DNA of 64,000 bases from Podospora comata (lineage: Eukaryota > Ascomycota > Sordariomycetes > Sordariales > Podosporaceae), in contig CP071496.1 in assembly GCA_017354895.1 (NCBI GenBank), forward strand, positions 2,170,001 through 2,234,000. The letters are read 5' to 3'. A model generated the notes under the pieces. That model saw only the letters and a list, made by a program, of their open reading frames with translations, was not told the origin of the DNA and searched no databases. This document shows, piece after piece, positions 12,574 to 23,604 of this stretch (positions within the stretch are counted from its first letter, which is position 1; every line of letters starts with the position of its first letter). The translations under genes were made by a program, and so were the position numbers.

Positions 12574-13876
12574 TCATTCTTTAGGACTCGAAACGCATTG
12601 CTTCTTGCGAGAGGGGCTGCCATCTTCCTCTTGTTCCTCGATACTGCGCTTCTTTCCGGAGACAGTCTTCGTGTCCTTGTCTTCGCTGGTAGTATCCTTC
12701 TCGGAGTCTGCGACGCCACTATCTTCATCCTCAGCAACGACATCAGTAGTTCAGCCAGAAGCGCTCAGTGCCATCTGCACGGTTGTACCAGTATTCCTAA
12801 AAACGGTAATGGTTGGTTGGCCGCCTATAGTCGGGGGAATCGACAAACGTGTCGGTCAGCCACCTGGCTGCCAATTGCGGCTTCTCAGCCCAAGCCTTCG
12901 GAATCCAGGCACCCAATACACCACTCTTTTGAAGGGATAACAATGAGAACCGGCCAAAGGGCCACCATTGCACAATGGGCGAATATGGGCCAGGGTCATC
13001 GTCGTCATCTGACTCTTCAAATCCCTCGAAGTAGCCCAATAGCTCGGCATCCCTAAAGCTGATTAACTTCATACTCCCGTTCTTGCTGTTGACAGAAATA
13101 TTCCCCGGAGGAAACATAGCACCGTTGCCCATGCTACGAATCTTTGAATACCAATCGAGCTTGGTGACAGCTTCCAGAAGCTGCTTGAGAACGGCGAGAC
13201 GAACTGGTTCGTCTGCTAGCTCCCCTCGCGATAGCAGTTCTTGCATGATTTCTCCTTCCCCACGCTCTAAGAGGATCATGCGGACCCAGCGGACGGGCTT
13301 CTCTGAGTGATCTGTCTCGAGCGGGAAAGTCCAGGATCCGTAAAACTTGGGCGCAAAATCCTCCTCGGGTGTGTCTTGCAGGGCCATGTAGGCACGGGCC
13401 TCGAGTGCATAGTCGCGGTCTGCACATGCCATGCAGTCAACGCAGTTTACACAGGGATCTACGCATCTAAATTCACATTCCGCAGTGCTCAAGAAGTTGT
13501 AGTCGACGCCATTGTAGATCTTGGCAATATACTCCATCGAGGGGTCGTCTTCGAGGTGGCAAGTCACCACGTGGGGTCCTCCGTCACCTCACTCACGGTC
13601 GTTCACATCTTTGAATGTGTGGCTACTTTTGTTGTCGGTGGTGGTGAGTACCCTTGCCGTGTCCTCGCTTGGGTCGAAGGGTTCGATATCCATGGGAGGA
13701 AAATTGAGGGCGAGCTCGATGGAGTCTGAACCGCATAGGTACCATGAAGGTGGTTGTCCCTGTAACTGTCCTATCTTTACTTCATACTCACGGCCGAATG
13801 GCATGGGCGGTGTCTGTGGATGAATCTTCAGTGTCGTGCCGAGGGGGTATCGCCCTAGGGCGTCGTTGGGAGACAT
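12574..13876 (-). pseudogene. Decayed kinase-like protein gene
   Basis: A minus-strand frame starts at ATG 13876 and runs to 12797 with one in-frame TGA at 13589-13591. Beyond a TAG at 12797-12799, coding-like sequence resumes in the same frame (EYWYNRADGTERFW). After a 1-base shift near 12745 an acidic, basic-tailed C-terminus follows (GKKRSIEEQEEDGSPSRKKQ), ending at 12574. The middle contains a protein-kinase-like N-lobe (EYIAKIYNG, then ADRDYALEARAYMAL) of a fungal-specific family. No HRD or DFG motif is visible, so any product would be non-catalytic. Three lesions argue for a pseudogene. Alternatives are readthrough or two 48-nt introns that would remove the stops in frame but also conserved-looking sequence. 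It interrupts the GlcNAc cluster and has no obvious role there. Confidence 0.6.
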
Positions 13877-14636
13877 GACCTTTTAAGCATCCATGGTGAG
13901 TATGTGTAGATGAATGAATTATCGACGCTACCTGACTTTGATTGGCGGAGGAAATGTGTGATTTATAGGGTCTGCGATAAACTCAAAGTTTGGCACCGTG
14001 TACTAAGTGTGCACATTCTCATCCACACATGACTGAAGCTTCCACGCTTCTCAACGCCATTACTGATGGTGGACTGTGGTGCCTGGACAAAAGCCAAGCT
14101 TTGAAAGTCCCCTGCAGCGGCGCCACTAGATACCCCGGAAAGGGCCGTTGAAGAAGAGATGCCGTCTGGGGTAAACCTCCGTAGCGGCTGGGCGGCTTGG
14201 CTTCCGGGCAAGGTGAGTCTAGGCTTGATGAGTCCATGACATTGAGAGAGAAACGGAAAATGTATTGCTATCTGATGTGTCCAGAAAAGAATAAGAAGAA
14301 GAAGAAGAAGAAGAAATGCACTTAATATCAGCAGGCGTGTTCTGCAGGGTCACCTGCGATCTGCATTCGGCCGCGGGCACAAGATCTCGCCAGAGTCGAT
14401 TGGGAAGGAGCAACCACAGGGTCACACCGAGCGGGCAACTGACGGGGCCACCTCACTTTAATCTTACTCCTCTTCTTCTCCACGTCTCACATGTCATCCA
14501 GTCTGTCGGATCGGATTCCATCTCGACATTCTTCAATCCTGTGGCCCCTTTACAAGTACAACCTGCGACCCGTCCCGAGTCCCAAGTGCAGTACCGCCGA
14601 GTCCCTGCATGAACCGTGAGTGATCGGCCATGAGAT
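13877..14636. other. Intergenic: ron1 promoter
   Basis: This 760-bp spacer between the kinase-like gene and ron1 holds their divergent promoters. It contains a short (GAA)n tract at about 14293-14315. No further gene is seen. Confidence 0.5.
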
Positions 14637-16625
14637 ATGGCCAGCTACAATGGCATGCCGGCCATGTCCTCCGGCGCCACGGGTCCTGACGCCCTGGGAC
14701 ATCAAGGCCAGCAATCGCTCGGCATCGACGGCTTTGATCCGCACAGTATGACATTTGACGACCCGTTGCTGTGAGTATCACAATCGCGGGAGCTCAACTG
14801 AGAACTAATCATCTCATCTTCTTACAGCCACAACCTCCCATTTACCCCGACAGCCGCATACGATTTTGACACCCTTAGCACAACATTTGAAGACCCGTTC
14901 TCCTACCCAGCCAGACCGTTCGGTAACGATGTCGCCAACACCGCTCTCATGGGAAATTTGGGAGGGCTAGGCGTCGACCCAGAAAGCTGCTACAATGGCA
15001 ACCACGGTGGCGCCGAGGGGTCATCCTCCCCACAAGAACTCGACAACAAACTCCTCGGCTTCGGCGCGGTCGTCCCAGGCAAAGCCACCCTGATCGACCC
15101 CTTGGGACAGTTTATCGAACCTATGATGAGCGCAGAGTTATACGGCATGTTCTTTGTCGCTGAGGACGTCTTTGGGGCAGATAACGGCGGCGATAACCGA
15201 CGTCCGATGGAGTTGACTTGCTACAGGAGGAATCTATGGCAGTGTTCGGGACAAATTACTCTCCCGAGACAAGTGGCGCAATATGCTGTGGCCGATGGGC
15301 AGCAACGGATGCCAATGGTGGAATTAGCGGCGTCTATCACGGCGCTCGAGAGTATCGAAGGGAAACAAACGGAGATCATTTCCATCCCGTGGAAGAGTAA
15401 CAATCCTGCTCTAGGAGGAGTGACTGAGGAATCGACAAAGTCCGCAGGGGCGCCAGCGATAACTGTGTTGGACTTGGGGTCGGGCCAGGAGATTGATGGG
15501 ACGAACAGAGTGACGGTGGGGGTGTCGTGGAAGAGACTGCAGTTTAAGCATGCCACCGCGAACAATGGGCGGAGGAAGGGACTCCAGCAGCATTACGTGG
15601 TGCAGATAAATCTGCTGGTTAAGGGGAAGGGTGGAGAGTATGTCAAGGTTGCCGAAGTTCAGTCGGGACCGGTCATTGTGCGAGGCAGAAGTCCCAGGAA
15701 TTTTGACAGTAGGAAAGACGTGCCTCTGTCAGGAGACAAGAAGCTACTGGAGAGGAAAAGCATCGAGGGGTTGAGTTCGGGCTCTACGACTACGAAGCAA
15801 CAGCAGCAACATATGGGAACTCCACAGAGCCAGCCCCTGAGTCAAGATTTTGGGCAAGGTTTTCTTCATGGATATCAGGGGATGGGAAGTTTACCGGTAT
15901 GCCTTCAAGTCCGATCAAGTTCTTTGTTTCACACGCTGACAATCACGCAGTCCACGACAGATTGGTCAACTCCTCGACCGTTCCTCTCACCAAACCCCCA
16001 GCAACAGCACGCCAGTAAGAAGCTAGCTTTGTCCTCTCCAAGTCTCAACCGGCCGCCAGTACCGCCCTGGGTGCCAATAGATGCCACATTAGCAACTCCA
16101 TTGCCAACCGGCAAACAATTACAACACACTAGCAGCCTTTTGAAGCCAACCCGTGGACTACATTCTACTTCCCAATCCAACAACCTCCCTATCAACCTCT
16201 CCCTCTCAGAAGACGAGCGCAGCCCACCAAACTTGAATCGATCTAATTCCTCGGGTGGCGAATCGTCTCAAAGCCCACAGCAGCACTTTTCCATGTCGTC
16301 ATCGTCAAAAGCGGGGAATAGCAGGCCGGGGTTGGGACACAAGAGCCAGAGGACTGAGAGTGGGGGTGCGCAGCAGCTTAACAGTCCGCAGGATCAGACG
16401 GAGGTGGATATGTTGTATGAATATTTTCCATTGAGTGTGGATGACTGGTAAGTCTGTGCCTGGAGAGATGGGAGTAGAGGGGAAACAAAGTGCTGACGGA
16501 ATCATAGGATGCCGCCGGTGGATGCGATTTATCGACCGCATGTGGTTCATCATACTATTGTGCCGCCTGAGGTGAAGGCGCAGCAGCTGAGGAGTAAGGG
16601 GAAGAGGTATTTTGCTGCTGACTGA
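14637..16625 (+). CDS. ron1: NDT80/PhoG-type transcription factor, RON1-like
   Basis: Four exons (14637-14770, 14828-15896, 15951-16447, 16508-16625) give about 605 residues. The NDT80/PhoG DNA-binding domain spans about residues 115-345 and includes QHYVVQINL and SGPVIVRGRSPRNFDSRKD, the conserved end of this p53-like Ig fold. The C-terminal half is Ser/Gln/Pro-rich and probably disordered. Its position between ngs1 and hxk3 identifies it with RON1, the NDT80-like activator of the GlcNAc gene cluster in Trichoderma reesei. Intron 2 (15897-15950) is 54 nt, stop-free and a multiple of three, so retention would add 18 residues without shifting frame. It converges on hxk3. Confidence 0.92.
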
Positions 16626-16928
16626 GGTCAAGAAGAGGGGGGCCATGATGGGATTTAGGTTGCATGTTGAAGAGGGTGGAGGATGTGGAGTTATATATAC
16701 CAGGGACAGTTACTGCGAAGAAGATGGGGCGATGTGAAGTATATGGGAGAATGGTGAATGATGGCACGGCCTGGGATGGATGTCTGTGCAAGTTTTTTGG
16801 TGTTTGTGGTGCGGGATTTTGGCTGGGCGTTTCAGGGGGGGGATGATGTATTATTGTACGACAACATCACACTCAGGGGACGGGGGGCGTTAATCATCAG
16901 CTTTTTGTATTGCGGCCTTTTTGGCTTT
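16626..16928. other. Convergent spacer ron1 / hxk3
   Basis: A 303-bp region between the stop codons of two convergent genes. It presumably holds both 3' ends. No gene or structured element was recognised. Confidence 0.5.
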
Positions 16929-18586
16929 TCAGGATCTCGTGCTTTGCTTGTCCAGACAAGCCAACGCCACTGCTGCACCCAAAACTGAACTTTGTTTTGC
17001 GGGGACGAGCTTAAAGGTGGTGGGTGTGTTGAGGGTTAGTTGGTCAAGGTAGGATTGCAAGTGGGAGAGGTAGTGGGGGTAGTGCTCTATCACAGAGCCG
17101 GTGTAGGCTATTGTTATTGTCTTCTGGGGTTGTTTTTGAGGGGAAGAAGCTTCGAGGTTTATTTCGTGAAGTGCGTGGAGGGAGGCGGCGAGGATGGAGG
17201 CTGAGCGTTGGGTTATGAGGGAGGCGATTGAGGTGAGGAGGGAGAGGTCGGTTTGGGAGGGGGGGTAGGGGGAAGGGTGGAGGGTTTGGAAGTGGAGGGG
17301 GTCACTGGGGGGGTGTTAGTGAACATGATGCATCAGAGAGGGACAGGGGACGGGGAGCACCTTTCGAGAAGAGATAGAGTCTTTGCATCGAGGGTGTATT
17401 CCCTCGCTAAAGAATCCGGGACAACCCCGCCGAATGCCCCCGTTTCGTGGATTGCATCGACCAAAATCAACCTGGCCACCTCGCCGAGGTAGAACCCGCT
17501 GACGAGATGCTCCAGGGGCTGAAAGTCTGGTCTTGGATGGGAGGCTTTGAGGGCCTTGTCCCATTTTGTTGAGGGGAGGGAGGGGCCGCCGAACATGCCG
17601 AGTTCTGTGTTTACTACTACGTGAGTGGCGAGGGTTTGGGGACGGGGGGGGAGTTTGGAGGGGCTGATGGTGCTGACGGGGAGGTAGGCGGCGATGTTGA
17701 CCCCTGTGCCGAGGATTAAACCGAAGGTTGTGGTTGAGGGGTGGGAGTAAGCTGCGGAGAGTAGCGTGGCGGAGGAGTCGTTTACTATGGCTGAAAGGGA
17801 GACGTGTAGGTTGTGGTGGAGGCAAGAGGTTTGGAGTATGGAGGAGAGGTTTTGGTTCAAGAGGCCGTCGGCGGCGTGGAAGGATTTTCCCATGGGGCGG
17901 AGGAGGTAGGTTTGGGGGGCGGGTTGTCTGCGTGGATGTTAGCATTGGGTGTGTTTGAGAGGATGGATAGACATTATACGAGGAGGAATGGCATACTCAA
18001 TTGGAAAGCTCCACGACAGCCCAAGCAATAACGGGTCATCAGCACAGTGACCCTGCCTGCTGTCTTTTGCCACAGTTTGGTAGATTTTCTCAGCCATCCA
18101 GTCAAAAAAGGCTCTGCCCTTCAATGCTCTGATATCATTGTCGATATTGAAGGTGTCAATGCTGACGATGACGCTCTCTGGACCCCCTGAAGAACCTCTG
18201 CCCTTGAGGTCCACCAGAGCAACTCGCAAGGTTGAGCCCCCAACGTCAACAGCCAGATATTGACCCGACTCATCTCCCGTGGGAAGCTCGGTATGGTACG
18301 ATGGAAGCATGCAAGCCGGATTTGAGAGGAGGCCCTCACGAAACTCAAGCTTCAGCTTTTGAGACAGAGCTCTACGCTTGTCTGGTTGAGTAGAATCCAA
18401 AAGCAAACTCTCGGCTTTTGCGAGGAAATCGCTGATAGAGGTTGAGCCATCCTTGCTGGGCGGTTCACGTAGGGTTGGTGAGGACTCAGTCGAGGTTGTC
18501 CAGAAAGCTAACAAAGCTTGGAGAAATGATCGGCCTCGGAAAAGCGATTTGATGACGGCCAGGAGTAAATCACGCAGAGATGCCAT
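16929..18586 (-). CDS. hxk3: Hexokinase-like N-acetylglucosamine kinase
   Basis: Three exons (17997-18586, 17361-17927, 16929-17304) encode about 510 residues. The enzyme phosphorylates GlcNAc to GlcNAc-6-P with ATP in the cytosol, the first catabolic step. Hexokinase-fold motifs visible are phosphate-1 LAVDVGGSTLRVALVDL, the GLSWSFPIE segment, phosphate-2 ILGTGVNIAAYL, NTELGMFGG (classical hexokinases read NTEWGAFG) and SGFYLGEVARL. The divergent NTE loop and cluster context favour the HXK3/NAG5 GlcNAc kinase over a glucose hexokinase. An in-frame ATG at 18682 would add 32 residues. I chose 18586 because the residues between look like leader rather than conserved protein. It shares a 1.27-kb divergent promoter with dam1. 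Confidence 0.92.
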
Positions 18587-19857
18587 GGCGAAAATGAACG
18601 AATGCAAGAAGGAGGTCCCTGTTGGGGACCTGTCTCTATTACTTATGGGACGCTGATGAAGGAGCAGACATCCAGATTCCAATACGAGGTCCCATATGAG
18701 GTGGAATAAGGCTGGCGATCAGAGCTACCTTCCTGGACTGGCATGGCTGTTAGCTCGCTACTTTTGACTCGTGCACGACATTACTCGATACCGCGCAGCA
18801 ACGGGCTCGTGGGAGTTGTTCTTGGTGTATCGCTCTCCAAGAAACCACCACTACGCAAAGTCTGGAGATTGTTTAATAGAAACGAATAATGTACTTGGGC
18901 GAAAGATGAGGTTCCTGTTAGCCACCTGTTGTCTCGACCTAACAGGCATCCAACTCCAGCGGTTGCGTCGGTAGATTGCCGCCAGCAAAACTGGCGGGAA
19001 AGACCTTTGAGCCTCCAACGACCAATCTATTCAAGACGAGAAGCATGGCCGGTAGTGGGTGAGGAATGGCAAAGACGTGGGGGACCAATGACGGAGGGAT
19101 CTTGGAGATTGACTGGCACGGCTGCTTGGAGCTGAATATTGCAGAACATTTCCTCGTCTCGTTGTCGGTTTAGGGAGGTGGGTGGGAAAGTAACGTTCCA
19201 TGCCTTCCTTGGCTGGGGGAGGCTGTCAGCGGAGAGTAACCCTGGAGGGAGCCGCAACTGAAGTCTGTCGAGACGATTGGGTTTCGTAGATTTGACTTCA
19301 ACCATTCGCCAAAGCCCTGTCCAACGGGGGCCATCACATCACCAGCAGGCCGTTCGTGGCCGTTGTAACCTGGACAGAGGAACACACAGTGTGGGCAGTA
19401 TGGCTGGGCACCGTGGGAATCTCGTGATAGCACGGGCCACATGAACTCTAACCTCCCTCCCGTCCACAAACAGCAAGCACAACCCGGGGACAGGTTGAAG
19501 AGGGAAGGCGTTGGGGTGTCATACTTGCCATGGAGGGAGTAGTGGATGACAGGCGATCGGGGCACAGGTCCATCGCAACCTGCAACTTGTGCCACCACTG
19601 CTCCTCAAGTCCCCGGTCCTATGATAAACGTTTCATCCACTGCCATCATTACCAATTACCACTACTGTTGACAGTTCATCACAGGTATCACATTGCTTGA
19701 GTGACTGAGCCCTCCGAATCCCGGACATACTCGGCGTGGAATATCACAAGTGTTGTTCTGGGCCATCAGTCATCAGCCTCCGCAATCCTACGAACTCTCT
19801 GCCCTCCAACCTACCCGCAACGCCTTGCTGTGCTCTGAAGCTCCAATAGAGGCCAAA
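18587..19857. promoter_or_regulatory. Shared divergent promoter hxk3 / dam1
   Basis: This 1271-bp spacer between divergent hxk3 and dam1 contains both promoters. Short open frames within it have no recognisable domain. I could not identify a clear full-length NDT80-type site by eye. Joint induction by GlcNAc is inferred from the known cluster. Confidence 0.45.
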
Positions 19858-21083
19858 ATGAGACTCATCATCAGAGACAACGGAGAGGCTGCCAGCCGAT
19901 ACGCCGCCAACTACATTGTCGAGAGAATCAACATCTTCTGCCCTGGCCCAACAAATCCCTTTGTACTAGGTCTTCCTACTGGATCCAGTCCTGAGATCGT
20001 ATACCGAATTCTTGTCGAGAAGCATCGTGCCGGCAAGGTCTCGTTTCAAAATGTTGTGACCTTCAACATGGTAAGCCGACCTTTCTCTCTATACCGGACC
20101 GCGTGGCTGATTACCACCACCTCCAGGACGAGTACATTGGACTCCCACGAGACCATCCCGAGAGCTACCGCTCGTTTATGCACAAACACTTCTTCTCGCA
20201 CATCGATATCAATCCGGACAACATCAACATGCTTGATGGCAACGCCTCCGACCTAGAGGCCCATTGTTCCGACTACGAAGCCAAGATCAAGGCTCTGGGA
20301 GGAATCAACCTCTTCCTGGCGGGCATTGGTGAGGATGGCCACATCGCCTTCAACGAGCCCGGCTCGAGCTTGGCCTCTCGCACTCGCGTTAAGACACTTA
20401 CCTACGACACCATCCTCGCCAACAGCCGCTTCTTTGGTAATGACGTGGGAAAGGTACCCAAGATGGCCTTGACTGTTGGAGTTCAGACTATTCTCGACTC
20501 CCGTGAAGTGGTTGCCCTCGTCATCGGTGCCCGCAAGGCCATTGCTCTCCAACACTGCATTGAGCAAGGGGTGAATCACATGTGGACCTTGTCTGCCTTG
20601 CAGTTGCATCCATATCCTCTGATTGTGTGCGACGAGGACGCCACACTGGAGCTACAGGTAAAGACGGTCAAGTACTTCAAGAGTATTGAGCAGGTTGCTC
20701 GATCCAATGGCCTTGAGCAATGCCTGCCTCTCAAAATCAGCACCAGTCATGTGCCCACGATTCATGATACACCACCGTCCCCGGCGCAGACGCCTGTTCG
20801 GTTCAGGATGCGAATCCCTACGAAAGCGGAATTATTTGGCGAGTCGGCGTACACGGTCGAGTCCGGTTGCCCTTCTCCCAGATTAGACTCCATGTCGGCT
20901 CGAATCAAGAAAGACGAACGATGCCCTTCACCGCGCTTTGATGCCATGTCCAGTCGGCTCAAGAGTGACAAGGCTGATCACTCCGACCATGATCGGGCGC
21001 CTGATTCCGACAGCCTATGGCGTTTTATTTTGCCGCTACAACTGCAAGACCACAAAGATGGCCACAGCGGCACAACAGACTAA
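19858..21083 (+). CDS. dam1: Glucosamine-6-phosphate deaminase
   Basis: Two exons (19858-20070, 20127-21083; 56-nt intron) give about 389 residues. The enzyme converts glucosamine-6-P to fructose-6-P and ammonia, feeding glycolysis. NagB-type motifs: LGLPTGSSP (phosphate loop), the split [17 protein letters not shown] (catalytic Asp region) and [17 protein letters not shown] (active-site His/Glu loop). The catalytic core ends near residue 275. A roughly 115-residue, probably disordered tail follows, with two copies of a CPSPRxDxMSxR motif. Bacterial NagB is about 266 residues, so the tail is an extension. The exact C-terminus could change if a further small intron exists near 21020. Confidence 0.94.
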
Positions 21084-21792
21084 AACGAATGGTAACTGGG
21101 TCAGTCACGGGGAGTTGGGCATTTGGGGTCGAAGTTGCAACCGCCGCTGCCGTGGGTTCTGGTTTCTGAGGTGACTTTTAAGTTTTGTCTACTGCCCTAA
21201 AAATGCACTTCACATAGCTCTTTTTCCGAGTATTGAGGCTCAAATGCATGAGTGTGGATGGAGGCCTGGCAGTCGGCGGGCCGCGCCGCATATCATCGCT
21301 TTCCTTGGTGTGCCCCTGAAAGTGAAGATTCGGCCCCCACGACCCCCAACTTTGCACTCGGCCGCCTTGCTGTGGTCTGAGGGCACAATTGGTAGCCCAC
21401 CTTAACGATTGGAAAGATGGCCGTCGTCGGAGAGCCATATCAAACATCAAGCATTGCCAGCTGATTTGCACTGTGGCTTGCCCACTGCCTCACCAGGCAC
21501 CACCACAGCTGGCCTCAGTCTTGCCCATAGTCGGTAAGTATAAGCCATGGTCACACGCAGGCAACTTTTGTGGCCGTTTGTGGTGATTATGCGAACAAAA
21601 GGGTATTGTGATGGGGCGTGGTCTAGGTGATGGGTGGGTGGGTGTGGTGTGGTGGTCATGGACTTTTTGTACTCTAACTACCCAGCCGGCTCAATAACAC
21701 CTTTCTCAGCAGGTTTTCTCGATCTCTCATTTTGATGAAAAACCAAATGGTTTTTTTGGGGGGTTTTGTTTTTGGTTTTTTTTTTTTGAACA
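21084..21792. other. Intergenic after dam1
   Basis: No gene recognised. A T/G-rich tract (21740-21790) lies immediately upstream of the next coding region. Confidence 0.5.
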
Positions 21793-22857
21793 ATGGAGTT
21801 CCTCTGTAACAAGACGCTCGTCACAGCTGCGTGTTTGAATGGTACGGCGGCGGCGGAGGCTGCTGGTGGTGGTGTTTTGCCAGAGTTGATGCTCCAGCTT
21901 CATATTGTTGTTCCTGCGGTTACGGTGCTTGGGTTGATTGTTTTGGGGACGTTGATGGGGATGGTGTTGTTTTTTTGGAGGAGGAAGTACGCGCTGGCGG
22001 AGGAGGGGGGGGATGAGAAGGGGGGGAAGTGGTGGGTGGATAGTGAGAGTGGGAGTGAGAGGGGTGGTAGTGTGACGATGAAGACACAACAACAAGAGGA
22101 ACAGGGGAGAAGAGAGGTGGTGAAGCAGGGGGGGAGGACTGAGGATAAGGAGTTGCCGCCGCCGCCACTGAAGTTGGTACGCAGAGAACGAGAGACTACA
22201 CCACTGCAGGGGGAGATGGGGATGGGGATGGGAATGGGGATGCCTGAGGGTATATCTTCTGGTTTTGGAGTGGGAGGGGAATTGACGAACGCGCTGGTCT
22301 GGGCGAACTTTGGACCACCACCTCCTCCCAGCCCACCAGTACCACGAGTGCCGTCGGAAATGGTATTATCACCACCACCACTACCTAGCCCAACTTCCCA
22401 GAGACCAAACAACACCAGGTCTCTAATCCCCCCTCCGCGACCGTACAGAGCTCCCAATCGGAACACCTACCCCAACCAAGCGCTCCAACCACCCCCTCAG
22501 CATGGTTACGCCCAGCTACGGAGTTTGACACAATCAGCCTCTCAGCCAGAGATGAGGCAGCAACCGCACCATAGCGTTCAAGCAAGTCTGTCGAAAGAGC
22601 GGTGCTTGACGCAGTCAACTTCCCAGCCGGAGATGCGCCAGAGGGAAAGGGAGAAAAATACGGTGTTAGTGACAAGGTTGGAATACAACCACCCAGATAA
22701 ACAGAGGGCAGCAGCGTCCAAGTGGGAGAGGCCTGGGCTGGGGCTGGGGCTGGGGTTGGGGATACCAAGGCAGAGTTTTGACGGGGAGAAGGGGAAGGAA
22801 AGGGAGAGGTTGTTGGTGAGGAGTAGTAGGAGGTTTTCGGTTTCGCAGAACTTTTAA
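21793..22857 (+). CDS. Single-pass membrane protein, low-complexity tail
   Basis: An uninterrupted 354-residue frame. The N-terminus carries two N-glycosylation sequons (NKT, NGT), then one strong transmembrane helix (about residues 37-65) followed by a basic WRRKYAL stop-transfer, implying an outside-in single-pass topology. The cytosolic part is Pro/Gln/Gly-rich with PPPPPSPPVP, a repeated MG dipeptide run (about 22214-22241), a GLGLGLG run (about 22735-22760) and two copies of LTQSxSQPEMRQ. This shape is common among fungal mucin- or receptor-like proteins, but no family is recognised. Intron-free and G-rich; moderately likely to be real. Confidence 0.6.
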   Translation: MEFLCNKTLVTAACLNGTAAAEAAGGGVLPELMLQLHIVVPAVTVLGLIVLGTLMGMVLFFWRRKYALAEEGGDEKGGKWWVDSESGSERGGSVTMKTQQQEEQGRREVVKQGGRTEDKELPPPPLKLVRRERETTPLQGEMGMGMGMGMPEGISSGFGVGGELTNALVWANFGPPPPPSPPVPRVPSEMVLSPPPLPSPTSQRPNNTRSLIPPPRPYRAPNRNTYPNQALQPPPQHGYAQLRSLTQSASQPEMRQQPHHSVQASLSKERCLTQSTSQPEMRQREREKNTVLVTRLEYNHPDKQRAAASKWERPGLGLGLGLGIPRQSFDGEKGKERERLLVRSSRRFSVSQNF

Positions 22858-23604
22858 TTCTTCAGGTACCTTAATGTCATGGTTAGGTAGTGAAGAGTGG
22901 ATAGGAAGGGATCTTTAGGTTTGTATTACTATCTTGGAAGCATTTCTTGGTGAGAGGATGGTGGGCCAAACTATTCCATGTATCATTGCTTGAATGCGTG
23001 ATAAAGCGCATCGACTTGAACGGATGACAGTGGCAATCCCCACCAAAAAACTGGCCGAAATGCCATTGACGCCAATGCTTGATGCAGGAACAACACCTCA
23101 ACGTTCGGATGATTTGTCTGGGGGAAATGTGAGCTGGTTTCAGGGGTCATCCCATGTGTTATCTCCGTCCATCCCATCTCCGTATCCCATCTCTCCATCC
23201 CGTCTCTGAGGACCGGCTCTCACTCCCATCTCTCAGCCCCATCTCTCCGACGCCCATTCTCCTCGGCCTATTCACTCTTCACCTAGACAGAGCCCTCACA
23301 AAATCATCACAAATCACATCACCATCAGTGCACACACCAAAAGCTCTCTCCAAAAATCATGAATTTTCATTCCAATCCATCGATCCTTTTCCATAGCTAA
23401 ACACAGCGAGTACCCCCATCCATCATTCCACAGGATAGGTATTGTCCCTCGCGCAAAAAGGCTACATAAACAACAAAAATATACGTATCTGAAAAAAATA
23501 AAAAATTATCTCCAAAATCAAGTACAAAAAAGTCTCAGCGGCGGGTGTTGTTATCCCCCCTCCTGTCCGAACAAAAAAAAATTACCCCTTCATCATCCAC
23601 CCAG
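22858..23604. other. Convergent spacer
   Basis: A 747-bp convergent region between the single-pass protein gene and the large minus-strand gene, C/T-rich, with no recognisable gene. Confidence 0.5.
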
